From Thalassotalea hakodatensis (GTDB lineage Bacteria; Pseudomonadota; Gammaproteobacteria; Enterobacterales; Alteromonadaceae), in NCBI RefSeq assembly GCF_030295995.1, contig NZ_AP027365.1, positions 806,001 to 870,000 on the forward strand: DNA of 64,000 bases. The letters run 5' to 3'. How positions within the stretch are numbered: the stretch's first letter is position 1; each line of letters starts with the position of its first letter. The position numbers and the translations under genes are program-made. This document shows, in pieces, positions 54,597-63,075 of this stretch. The notes under the pieces were generated by a model, which saw nothing but the letters and a program-made list of their open reading frames with translations, ran no database searches and had not been told where the DNA came from.

Positions 54597-55232
54597 ATGT
54601 TAGAAGCAATAATCGGTGGAGTGGTGGCAATAGCTCTTGGAGTAGCAGCAAATATAATTACTCCTCACGTTGAAAATAAATTAAAAATACGTCTCCCCGA
54701 TCACCCATCCAAAACAGAAAACTTCGAACCAAATAAAAATGCTTCAGATGATGAGTTAGAAGTTTGGAGGGCAAATAACAGACGAAATGCTCAGTTACTT
54801 TTTTGGAAATTTTACGTTTTTGGCGCATCATTTTTTGCTATGTATTTGGCAGTGTTTCTTCCACTAAGTTGGTCTGCCGGAATATCTGAAAATAGTATAA
54901 ATCTTGCGGGTTCTAGACTAGGGTTTGATTACACTGTAACACGTGATAACTTTTCAACAGTCGCAACTATTTTTGCCATGATTCTATATATACCTTGTTG
55001 GTATGTAGCACAAAAAATAGCGGATTTAATAACTTCAATTGCTCATAGGTATGGTGCTGTAAATGAAATAAAGTATGGTGTATTTATTGCGCTTGGTATG
55101 TTATTCATGGCACTTTTGGTTGCTGGCCATATGATATTTATTCTTAATCCAAGTAAAAGCTATATTGAGTCAGTTGTTTTACCATTTATAGTGTTATTAA
55201 TCGTTGGTATTTTTGCGTCAAGCAGACGATGA
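54597..55232 (+). CDS. Multi-pass membrane protein of unknown function
   Basis: A 211-residue protein with four predicted membrane helices: a short N-terminal one (IIGGVVAIALGVAANII), then about 67-88, 118-140, 158-180 and a final one near the C-terminus. Between the first two is a polar stretch (PSKTENFEPNKNASDDELEV). TAGG lies before the ATG. No family recognised. It lies at the left edge of the accessory region and converges with the Wadjet-like operon, so it may or may not belong to it. Confidence 0.65.
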   Translation: MLEAIIGGVVAIALGVAANIITPHVENKLKIRLPDHPSKTENFEPNKNASDDELEVWRANNRRNAQLLFWKFYVFGASFFAMYLAVFLPLSWSAGISENSINLAGSRLGFDYTVTRDNFSTVATIFAMILYIPCWYVAQKIADLITSIAHRYGAVNEIKYGVFIALGMLFMALLVAGHMIFILNPSKSYIESVVLPFIVLLIVGIFASSRR

Positions 55233-55269
55233 GTCTCTCAAGGTGATACACTTCTATGCTTGTGAATGT

Positions 55270-55290
55270 ACATATGTGACAGTCAGATTT
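55270..55290 (+). repeat. Short dispersed repeat, copy B
   Basis: ACATATGTGACAGTCAGATT plus T; 19 of 21 bases match 39184-39204. It lies just after the membrane-protein gene. Confidence 0.45.
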
Positions 55291-55369
55291 AAAAGGTCTC
55301 ATTAGCTGAAGTTGTTGGATAAAGTTAAGTTTTATCTAACTAACTTACTGTTTCTACTTAATATCCAAT

Positions 55370-56299
55370 TCAAAGCCATTTTATGTGTTCCCTCCATTTT
55401 TTATTGGAAAGTTTGTCATTATTAACGATACGTTTTGCTATTGCACTAGGAGCGCGTTCTAAATATGGTGACATTTGTAATGGAGAAAGTTTAAAGTCAA
55501 CTATCATGACTCTTAGCTTTTCCAAATCTTCATACGTCCAAGGTTTACCTGAATTTTTATATTGTGACTGAATCTTTTGTCTTATCGATATTCTCGATTG
55601 TTTTTCTTTTTCTCTTGTAACAAGCTCTTCCTTAAGTTGAGCTCTTAATGCCTTGTATGCTGATATTGGTGTACCTGTTCGACTTAAGTCACTCAAGAGA
55701 ATTTTTGAAGCAAAATCTAGGTCTGGTGGGTCTATTGATAGTGAGTATTTGTTTAATTTTGGATATTCAATTTTTCCTAGAATGCTCAATTGTTTTACAT
55801 TAAAAAAGCCTCTTAAATCAAATGCGGCAACTAACTTTTTCTGTATAACACTTTCTATTTTAGCGACACTTTCATAATCATAATTGGATATGGGGAGAGC
55901 CCAGACAAAGAGTTGGGGTAAATACTTATCGAAAGTGATATCTTGCCACTGTTCAGAAAAGCTTTGGCCTTTAGCAAGAAGGTTTTTAGGTTTGTCCGAG
56001 TGCAATGTTGTTGAGGCCCATATGTAGTGATTTCTTGCTAATTTTTGATATTGCTTAATATGATTTCGAATGTTAATTGCTGACATAAGACTATAAACAT
56101 CGTCATTTTTCCCAGCATTATAAACAGTTCTATTTCCGCGTAAGTAACCTTCGTAGTGCTCTGATATTCTTCTACCAACGTTGTTACTTACTCCAACATA
56201 TACAATTCTATTATATTTGCCTTTATGCACTATCAGGTATACACCGCTGCAACCTGAGTTACGTGCATCAAGTAAGGAGCCTAGATAACGCCAGTTCAT
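55370..56299 (-). CDS. GIY-YIG nuclease-domain protein linked to the SMC operon
   Basis: A 309-residue protein. An N-terminal GIY-YIG fold is recognisable: G19-V-Y in CSGVYLIVHKG, Y34-V-G in RIVYVGVSNN, R43/R44 in VGRRISEH, and a downstream Glu in AKIESVIQKK that fits the metal ligand. The C-terminal half is helical and basic (LVTREKEKQSRISIRQKIQS; KPWTYEDLEKLRVMIVDF; APSAIAKRI), with the last part resembling an SPRY- or Myb-like DNA-binding helix group. It is 39 bases behind jetB on the same strand with AAGAAG before the ATG, so it is probably the fifth gene of the operon. Role is inferred only. Confidence 0.7.
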   Translation of the reverse strand: MNWRYLGSLLDARNSGCSGVYLIVHKGKYNRIVYVGVSNNVGRRISEHYEGYLRGNRTVYNAGKNDDVYSLMSAINIRNHIKQYQKLARNHYIWASTTLHSDKPKNLLAKGQSFSEQWQDITFDKYLPQLFVWALPISNYDYESVAKIESVIQKKLVAAFDLRGFFNVKQLSILGKIEYPKLNKYSLSIDPPDLDFASKILLSDLSRTGTPISAYKALRAQLKEELVTREKEKQSRISIRQKIQSQYKNSGKPWTYEDLEKLRVMIVDFKLSPLQMSPYLERAPSAIAKRIVNNDKLSNKKWREHIKWL

Positions 56300-56338
56300 A
56301 TTGTATAACTTCTTGGAAGCATCGTTGCTCTATCCATC

Positions 56339-56881
56339 CTATCTATTAAACAATCTGTTAAAAAGGGTTGTACCCGAACTTGACAGTACATATCTATCAT
56401 CTAAGTTTTTAAACACTATTCCGCGCTCTAATAGAGTGTTATTAACTGGATGAGTTAACGGTTGCTTGATGCCACACGCTTTTAGAATTTGCGCCGACTC
56501 TTCCTCTGCGCCAATTTCATCAATGATTTTGCTAGAAACACCTGCTTTTTCGTCAAATAATATTCCAGGCGCTATACCTTGTTTACCCAGTCCTCGGGCT
56601 AATATAAGTAATATCGTTTGCATGTTTGCTGCAGTGTCATTAAATTCATTTGCCTTATCAAGTCGTGTTATAAAATAGGAAGTACTATCCAAGTCTTTCA
56701 GTGTAAAACCAAGTAATGCATATAATTCGCGATATTTATCAATATCATTTACAAGTTCTCTGAATTTTGTGGATGGAATTAGCTCTCCGTCTACATATTC
56801 AGTTTCATTGATCATTTTTCCTGAAATCAGGTCTTTATAAATTGCTTGGGAAGCAATTTGGTTTAATTGAAAATTATTCAT
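56339..56881 (-). CDS. jetB: JetB/MksE-like KITE subunit
   Basis: A 180-residue mostly helical protein. Size, position after the kleisin-like gene, and winged-helix-like C-terminal part (NNTLLERGIVFKNLDDRYVLSSSGTTLF) match the small KITE subunit (MukE/MksE/JetB) of MukBEF-like SMC complexes. The start at 56881 overlaps the kleisin stop by 8 bases with GAGG upstream, so translation is coupled. Assignment is by architecture and context; residue-level similarity is weak. Confidence 0.68.
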   Translation of the reverse strand: MNNFQLNQIASQAIYKDLISGKMINETEYVDGELIPSTKFRELVNDIDKYRELYALLGFTLKDLDSTSYFITRLDKANEFNDTAANMQTILLILARGLGKQGIAPGILFDEKAGVSSKIIDEIGAEEESAQILKACGIKQPLTHPVNNTLLERGIVFKNLDDRYVLSSSGTTLFNRLFNR

Positions 56882-58280
56882 GTGATGTTGCCTCAAGGCG
56901 CTTAATCATGTAACTAAGCTTATGGTTACCGTAGATGATTTCACTTTTTTTCAGAGTTTTTCTAATCTTCCATCGTTCATCAATAAAAGGTAATGCGTCA
57001 TATATATCTGCCAGTTGGTAGTCAGTCATTGAGCTTACTAGTAATTCATGTATTTCTAGATAAACGTCTTCTATAGCTTCCGAAGGTTCAAAGTTTGTCA
57101 TTGCATCTTTCATTATGCGTATTCGCTTTCTTTCTCGTAACGTTTCTTTGGCTGTTTGTCGTTTAGCAGACGGCTTGCGTTTGTTACTTCCAAGTGCATC
57201 AACGCGATTTAGTTTGGTTCGAATGTACTCATCAAGCGCATATTTAAAATCGTTTTTAGGAAATTCAAATAGTGCTGAGGTTAAGTTTGAACGAGACCAG
57301 TTATGTAACCCCCAAAGTATTCTCGAATCTGCAAAGAGAGGGGATGAAGAAGAAAGTTGCTTACCTTTTAGCTTTGCATCCATTGTTAAAACTGCTGCAC
57401 TATGAAGTTCATTGAATCGCTCTTCTATTCGGTTATAAAGCTCCCGTTGCTGTCTATCCATATCAACGTATCGGTACAATCGTTGGCGAATATCTCGAAT
57501 TACTTCAGAATAAGACAATAACTTCATTTCAATTGATGAAATATTACGATGTTGAACAATAAACGGTGTATTCTCTAACTGCTGACGCATTTTGCGAATC
57601 ATGTACAGTGCTGATGAAGCTTTAACCATCGCTTTTTCATTTAAAAAGATCAGAGTTGGTTGAATGTTTCGTTTTGATATCTGAATAATTTCATCAATAG
57701 CACTTCTTACTTGCTCTGTAGCTACGAGTTTGTTGAAATCATGGCTTTCCAGTATTTCAGACAAGCGTTTTGAACTGCCGTCTAATGCACGAACATTATG
57801 TGCAATCTTGGCTAAAGTATCTTGCATAATATCCATCAAGGACATTAAGTGTTCTGCTGTTTCCGTATTTTTCGAATGCAGGTCGCATGTTGGAGATTGA
57901 AAAAAGCGAAACAAAGTTTGAATTTGTGCTGTAATAATATCTAAATCAGGTTGCCCCAACTCTCTAATTCGCTTTGAATCTAAGCATTGGATTGTTTGCA
58001 AAAGACCTGATTGAATAGCGAAAATCCCTCTTTGCTCATTGATAAAGCTCAGTAAGCTGCAGGCATTTAAGTTATTAAGGCTTAATGAGTTGCTAATTCG
58101 ATCTCTTTCTTTTTTATCTTCGATCTTGGTTCTTGCGTAATGCTCTAGAACTGCTTCGTATTCAGAAATTCGAAAACAGGTTGCGGATTTGGATTCGTGA
58201 GCATAGAAATCCAAAAGTGAAAAATAAATTTCAACATGTTGAAAAATCAGCACTAGCGTATTTTGAGCATTTGTTTCCAT
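56874..58280 (-). CDS. jetA: JetA/MksF-like kleisin subunit
   Basis: A 468-residue protein that I read as the kleisin of the complex. The N-terminal part is a winged-helix-like dimerisation region (about 1-110), followed by long helices (about 130-300, with ALYMIRKMRQQLENTPF and VIRDIRQRLYRYVDMDR), a basic KRKPSAKRQTAKETLRERKR stretch, and a C-terminal winged-helix-like part. This order fits MksF/JetA. It begins 4 bases after the jetC stop and overlaps jetB. Normal Wadjet JetA is about 480-500 residues. Confidence 0.72.
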   Translation of the reverse strand: METNAQNTLVLIFQHVEIYFSLLDFYAHESKSATCFRISEYEAVLEHYARTKIEDKKERDRISNSLSLNNLNACSLLSFINEQRGIFAIQSGLLQTIQCLDSKRIRELGQPDLDIITAQIQTLFRFFQSPTCDLHSKNTETAEHLMSLMDIMQDTLAKIAHNVRALDGSSKRLSEILESHDFNKLVATEQVRSAIDEIIQISKRNIQPTLIFLNEKAMVKASSALYMIRKMRQQLENTPFIVQHRNISSIEMKLLSYSEVIRDIRQRLYRYVDMDRQQRELYNRIEERFNELHSAAVLTMDAKLKGKQLSSSSPLFADSRILWGLHNWSRSNLTSALFEFPKNDFKYALDEYIRTKLNRVDALGSNKRKPSAKRQTAKETLRERKRIRIMKDAMTNFEPSEAIEDVYLEIHELLVSSMTDYQLADIYDALPFIDERWKIRKTLKKSEIIYGNHKLSYMIKRLEATSHE

Positions 58281-58284
58281 GAAA

Positions 58285-61260
58285 TTACTTAACCACTTCT
58301 TCTATATTTGATTCGCTAGTAGCTTCTAATCGTTCTTCCATTCCTGGGAAATATATTGCCTCAGCTTTGTGATGTACATCTACATCTGTCGCCTTAAATA
58401 TTGATAGGTCATGTGATACTTCTAGTACATTAACAATAACTCCCGTTGGTGCTGGGTTTGCTGCAAACAATATCAGGCCGTTTTCTTGCATTGCTTTAAG
58501 TACTTCTTTAAGGTTGTGCGAATCTAGTTTACCTACTTCATCAAATATAACAGGCATTGTGAGTTTTAAGTCTTCAGGTACAAGACGTTTCAATAGTTGA
58601 GCTAACATAACCGCATTAATCATGCTATTTGTCCCATTTGATTGAGGAACATCTTCTTTACCGTTACCACGATCAAATTCATAAGAAACGGATTCAATGA
58701 TTTTGGGAATATTTATTTTACTGGACTTACGTATATAGAATTGATTTTGAAAAGCTGATATTTGTTTATAGAACTCTTCAGAAATTAAATTGTCTGTCAC
58801 ACTGGTGTAGCGAGATATGCTTTTGATCATATCAAGGTACTGAGGGTGAAGTTCTGCCTTAATTTGGACCTTTTCTAAATTAGATATTTTGTATTCAGCA
58901 AGCTCTGTGTTAATCCCCGTAATTTCTGATTCTATGATGTCTTTTACGTTCTCAATGATACGTGCTGAAGTAGCTGCGTTGTTATTATGTGCATTGAGCC
59001 TTAATTGATACTTTTCTTCTGCGGCACTAATGTTTTCAAACACAGATTCTAATGATGAATAGTAAGTTTCGAAGGCATCTTTAGTTAGAGTAAACTGATT
59101 TTTCTCTTCAACAGATACGTTAATAACATTAGCTCTCAGTAATGACTGAAACCCTTCGAAAACGTCTTGTCTAGAGCTTCGAAAATGTATCAAAAGTGAG
59201 CTTAGGGATTGAATCTCCTCGCTGACAATATTTTCCTGAAAAGGCGGGAGTTCTGGTGATTCATTCACGGTAGTTGAAATGGATTCATAGCTTACAGAGC
59301 GATATGATTCATTGGCTATTGATTGTAAGTTTTGTATATAGCTATTAAGCGACTGTAGGTTATTCAGAATTGTTTGTACTTGAATTTGTAATTTATCATG
59401 TTTTTCTTTTAATGCTTTATGATGAGCCTCTGCTTGTTTTTCTGTTCCCTCTGATTGACTAACTTTTACTTTTAATGCTGCGATTTTTTCTTTTGCACTA
59501 TCTCTCATTGATATTAGAGCAGCACAACCAGTATAGGCTTCTTTTTGGGTATTTAGCTCTTCAAGCTCTTTTGATAACTCAGTTAATTTTGCAGATCTAG
59601 CATCTTTTGTCATTTTGATAAAACCTGCATTTTTACGCATTTCATTAGATAATTGCTCTTGCTTATCATCAAGTTCGTCAATTTGTTTAATGAGTTGTTC
59701 TCGAGCTTCTTCAGCCGACGCTTCTGTGATCTTTATAGGTGTAGTTCTCTCACAAATAGTTAAAAATTCTTTATCTTTGCCAAATAAATCAGTAAATGAT
59801 TCAATTGTATTTTTTTGAGTTTTTGTTAGTTGGCATGATACTTCAGCTAGCCCTTTATTTAGACTTTGTAGTACAGACTTTCCATGCGATGAGAGTTGAC
59901 CAAACAAATCTGAATTATTTTCTATTGCCAATAATGCGTTTTTTAAATTATTTAATTTAATATTATTATCTTGAATCGTTTTATTGTGGCTTTTAACTAA
60001 TGCCTGTGCTGTTTCTTCGCTATTCAGTGAGTCAATGTCTCGTTGGCATAATCTGATTTCTTCTTCTAATTCACAGATGATTGCACTATCTGTTGGGTTA
60101 TCACATAACGGTGCTAACCTAGCACGAGCGTTTTCTGCTAATTGAATTTTCTCGTTACATTCTTCAAACTGTTCATTGAAAGACTTTAATTTGGCGATCT
60201 CTCCAGATAAGGTTTTTCCTGCCTCTTTAGCTTCGGTTGAAGCTTGGGTTACTTTCGGAGAAATCTCTGCGGCTTGGCGAGATAAATCTTGATGTTGGGA
60301 CTTGAGTTTTTTTTCATACATCGCTACTTGGGTTGCTGTAGCTGTAAAATTGGTTGCCAGCTTTTCACGATGTTCCTGATAAAGTTTATTATTGTCTTTA
60401 AGCTTTTGCCAAACTGGCTGATTGGATCTTACTGTAGATAAATAACTTTCAATTTCTTTGAGCTCATCAAATTCATTTAAAGCGTCAGTAATATCTACAA
60501 TAATACCATCATCTTTCACTACGCTCATTCCTCGACCATCAATCATATTACCAATTGCACGAGGTAATGTGGTTGTCGAAGCGTCTGCTAGGCTAAATGC
60601 CATACCGACTAAAGCTCGAACTGTCTCGACATTAGCTAATGTGTATTTGTTTGCCATAGGCAGCAAGCTGAAGCGAGTATGGTTGTTATCACTAGATGTT
60701 CTGGTATAAATTGCTTCACCAATAGATTGTTTATCAGTAAATAATACTCCTTTATAGTCACGGTTTTGTAAGGTCTTTTTGACTTCAGTGATATTGATAT
60801 TTGGTTGAAGCTGACCGGCTCCTTCATTTGCTATTGAAGTTCCATTCCAAAATAGGTGTTCAATATTGCCATAGTCTGTTGGAACAGCTATACGTTGATA
60901 ACCTAAGTCAGTTGTTCTAAAAAGCACCCAGCAAAAGTTTCCTTTTGGGTTTTTGGCATTACAGATGATGTATGATTCAGTTGATGGAAAGTAATATTTA
61001 AATGAATCTAAATTAGAAAAGTACTTCCCTCCTGATTCGAAACCAAATTTATCTTCACAGTTTTTAAAGTTCACTTCTGGAAGAAGGAATAGTTTCAATG
61101 CAGCAAGCGAAGATGTCTTTCCTTCGTTATTACCTGCGAAAAGTGCCGCGTTTGTATCTAACGGTATACGTGAATAATAGTTAGAACCACTATTGATAAA
61201 TATAAGCTCTAATAGCTCGTAGTTTGTTGGCAAATCTAAGGGAAGAATATTAGAACTCAT
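58285..61260 (-). CDS. jetC: JetC/MksB-like SMC ATPase
   Basis: A 991-residue SMC-like ATPase. Walker A at residues 43-50 (GNNEGKTS, K48), preceded by NAALFAG; long coiled-coil arms (about 290-800, for example EKKLKSQHQDLSRQAAEI, ELSKELEELNTQKEAY); and a C-terminal head with DVPQSNGTNSMINAVMLA in place of the signature, Walker B TMPVIFDEVGKLD and a D-loop. The family extrudes DNA loops. A longer in-frame start at 61341 would overlap jetD by 92 bases; 61260 overlaps it by 11 and has AGGA upstream. Somewhat shorter than the usual JetC (about 1100). Confidence 0.88.
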   Translation of the reverse strand: MSSNILPLDLPTNYELLELIFINSGSNYYSRIPLDTNAALFAGNNEGKTSSLAALKLFLLPEVNFKNCEDKFGFESGGKYFSNLDSFKYYFPSTESYIICNAKNPKGNFCWVLFRTTDLGYQRIAVPTDYGNIEHLFWNGTSIANEGAGQLQPNINITEVKKTLQNRDYKGVLFTDKQSIGEAIYTRTSSDNNHTRFSLLPMANKYTLANVETVRALVGMAFSLADASTTTLPRAIGNMIDGRGMSVVKDDGIIVDITDALNEFDELKEIESYLSTVRSNQPVWQKLKDNNKLYQEHREKLATNFTATATQVAMYEKKLKSQHQDLSRQAAEISPKVTQASTEAKEAGKTLSGEIAKLKSFNEQFEECNEKIQLAENARARLAPLCDNPTDSAIICELEEEIRLCQRDIDSLNSEETAQALVKSHNKTIQDNNIKLNNLKNALLAIENNSDLFGQLSSHGKSVLQSLNKGLAEVSCQLTKTQKNTIESFTDLFGKDKEFLTICERTTPIKITEASAEEAREQLIKQIDELDDKQEQLSNEMRKNAGFIKMTKDARSAKLTELSKELEELNTQKEAYTGCAALISMRDSAKEKIAALKVKVSQSEGTEKQAEAHHKALKEKHDKLQIQVQTILNNLQSLNSYIQNLQSIANESYRSVSYESISTTVNESPELPPFQENIVSEEIQSLSSLLIHFRSSRQDVFEGFQSLLRANVINVSVEEKNQFTLTKDAFETYYSSLESVFENISAAEEKYQLRLNAHNNNAATSARIIENVKDIIESEITGINTELAEYKISNLEKVQIKAELHPQYLDMIKSISRYTSVTDNLISEEFYKQISAFQNQFYIRKSSKINIPKIIESVSYEFDRGNGKEDVPQSNGTNSMINAVMLAQLLKRLVPEDLKLTMPVIFDEVGKLDSHNLKEVLKAMQENGLILFAANPAPTGVIVNVLEVSHDLSIFKATDVDVHHKAEAIYFPGMEERLEATSESNIEEVVK

Positions 61261-62059
61261 ATCGGTAGCTTTCCTGCTCAATGGTTGTTTTATAATGGCG
61301 GATAAGAGTGATAAGTTGGTTTGTCGTTTCTGAGAGGCCATAATTACTTGAAAGTGAATTTAATTCTTTAGTACAGGCTTTCCTTTTTGAATTTTCTAAT
61401 CGCTCTTTGATGTCATAGGGAAAAAGAAACTTCGTGTTATCTATTTCTAAGCCTGCTTTGATTAAATTTGAGTAGATACTTAGCCCGCCTTGGTCGATAT
61501 CAAATAAACAAAATACTTGGCCGTTAAATTTCTTTAAGTAAGGGATTATTAAAGAATTAGTTATGCTATTTCCAGCAGCCCAAAGAAACTCAATATCTTT
61601 AATATCCATATCAAAATCACAATGGTTTGATACGAAGTGAAAGGTATGTTCAAAGGTTAAAAAGCACTCTAGATTTTCAATTATCAAGCAATGAGTTTTT
61701 TGAGGTGTGTCAACTAACCGATCTTTTTTAAATAAGTGATTATATGGCACTACATTACCTGAAGTATTAGCTACTAGCAGCGCTCCATCGACTTTTTCTA
61801 AGTGCGAATTTCCACGATTGGATGCCGCACTTCGGGTTTTAAGCGAATGGCTTTCAATAATTACTTTAAACTGATTGACTAATTTTTCCGATGCTATTGC
61901 TACAGCGTAAGCATCATCACTATACCTTGTTACTTTAAATGCACGTTTGATTTCTTTATCAGCAATACCAAATTTAGCCAATTGACTGGAAAATTTTTTC
62001 CAATTAATAGCTCGACCCATTTCTATGTCCCAAAAAGCTTTTTTAAGTGATGGTTTCAC
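61250..62059 (-). CDS. jetD: JetD/MksG-like Toprim nuclease subunit, short form
   Basis: A 269-residue protein, first gene of the operon. The C-terminal part has the Toprim pattern of JetD (topoisomerase VI-like): E128 in CLIIENLECFL and D187-x-D189 in FCLFDIDQGGLSIYSNL, the metal-binding acids. The N-terminal part (about 1-110) is helical and basic and corresponds to a reduced DUF3322-like arm region. JetD is normally near 380-390 residues, so this is a compact version. In Wadjet, JetD cleaves plasmid DNA after loop extrusion by JetABC. Confidence 0.8.
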   Translation of the reverse strand: MKPSLKKAFWDIEMGRAINWKKFSSQLAKFGIADKEIKRAFKVTRYSDDAYAVAIASEKLVNQFKVIIESHSLKTRSAASNRGNSHLEKVDGALLVANTSGNVVPYNHLFKKDRLVDTPQKTHCLIIENLECFLTFEHTFHFVSNHCDFDMDIKDIEFLWAAGNSITNSLIIPYLKKFNGQVFCLFDIDQGGLSIYSNLIKAGLEIDNTKFLFPYDIKERLENSKRKACTKELNSLSSNYGLSETTNQLITLIRHYKTTIEQESYRYEF

Positions 62060-62083
62060 ATTTACTAGTCGTTAATTGTTTTT

Positions 62084-62105
62084 ATGTATCATATGATATT
62101 TTAAT
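62084..62105. promoter_or_regulatory. Candidate WYL-regulator operator in front of jetD
   Basis: ATGTATCATATGATATTTTA plus AT. The centre TATCATATGATA is a perfect 12-base palindrome. It lies about 25 bases before the jetD start and recurs at 62159. Confidence 0.72.
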
Positions 62106-62158
62106 TGTGCGTGCAAAGTTGTTTTTCACTTTATATTTTACATTTTATTGTTTTTTTA

Positions 62159-62180
62159 ATGTATCATATGGAATATTAAT
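62159..62180. promoter_or_regulatory. Candidate WYL-regulator operator in front of the regulator gene
   Basis: ATGTATCATATGGAATATTA plus AT, sharing the first 12 bases with the site at 62084 and again followed by TTAAT or TATTAAT. It lies 20 bases before the regulator start. Two sites, one per promoter, suggest shared repression. Confidence 0.7.
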
Positions 62181-62200
62181 TTGTGATTAGAGTTAACATC

Positions 62201-63058
62201 ATGGATATTACTGAGTTGCAAACTCATGAACGATTCAAGTTCATTGAGTTTCTCTTATTATTTAAAGGGCAACTGACACGTTCTGAACTTGTAGAGCGTT
62301 TTGGAATAGGCGAAGCTACTGCAAGCAGACTGATCAAATCGTATATTGATAAGAACCCTAATCAAGAAAATTACTTAGGGCCGCGTTTAGGTTACGTCAA
62401 AGCCGATACTTTTCAAATTGAATATAAACATGATGCATTAGATGGTTTGAGGTATGTTGCGTCAGGTAAACTGCTTAGTCAATTTAAGGTTGTAACCTAT
62501 GGCTTAACTATTCATTCATTTAACCAGAGCTTATCAACAGAATTGGTTGCCCCTGTCACAAGAGCTATTGTAGGCCTAAGATATGTGTCACTGGACTATA
62601 TTTCTTCAAGTAGTGGCATTTCAAGTCGAGTAATTGCTCCTCATAGTTTATTTATGGCATCTGGTACATGGTATTTTCGAGCGTATGATATGCAATCATC
62701 AACATTTAGAACGTTTAAGTTTAGCCGAATTAAGAACGCTGTTACGCTTGGAGAGATTGATAATGTAATTCATAGTGATATAAAGGATGACTCTTGGCAT
62801 CAAATGCGCGCAGTTAAACTAAAGCCTCATCCCAAGTTGGAGCACGCTGAAGCTATAGAACTTGAACTTCAGACATCACCAGTGAAAGACATTTACATTT
62901 CGGAAGCTACTTTAGGGTTTGCGATGTCAGAGCTAAGAGTTGATTGTTCTAAAAAGCATAAATTGAGTCACGTAGAGTACCCTCTAATTCTTGTTAATCG
63001 CGATGAACTAGAAAACGTTGATTCGATGGTGCTTGCGCCAGGTTTTTTAATTACTTAG
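62201..63058 (+). CDS. WYL-domain transcriptional regulator, CapW/BrxR type
   Basis: A 285-residue regulator: N-terminal winged HTH (about 10-60, RFKFIEFLLLFKGQLTRSEL, VERFGIGEATASRLIKSYI), a WYL domain (about 115-200, with SRVIAPHSLFMASGTWYFRA and FRTFKFSRI), and a C-terminal WCX-like part. This is the layout of CapW/BrxR proteins, which repress CBASS, BREX and other defence loci as dimers. The ATG at 62201 is preferred to an upstream GTG at 62183. It is divergent from jetD across two operator candidates, so it probably controls the Wadjet-like operon and itself. Confidence 0.85.
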   Translation: MDITELQTHERFKFIEFLLLFKGQLTRSELVERFGIGEATASRLIKSYIDKNPNQENYLGPRLGYVKADTFQIEYKHDALDGLRYVASGKLLSQFKVVTYGLTIHSFNQSLSTELVAPVTRAIVGLRYVSLDYISSSSGISSRVIAPHSLFMASGTWYFRAYDMQSSTFRTFKFSRIKNAVTLGEIDNVIHSDIKDDSWHQMRAVKLKPHPKLEHAEAIELELQTSPVKDIYISEATLGFAMSELRVDCSKKHKLSHVEYPLILVNRDELENVDSMVLAPGFLIT

Positions 63059-63075
63059 CCCTAAGACGTCTATAG

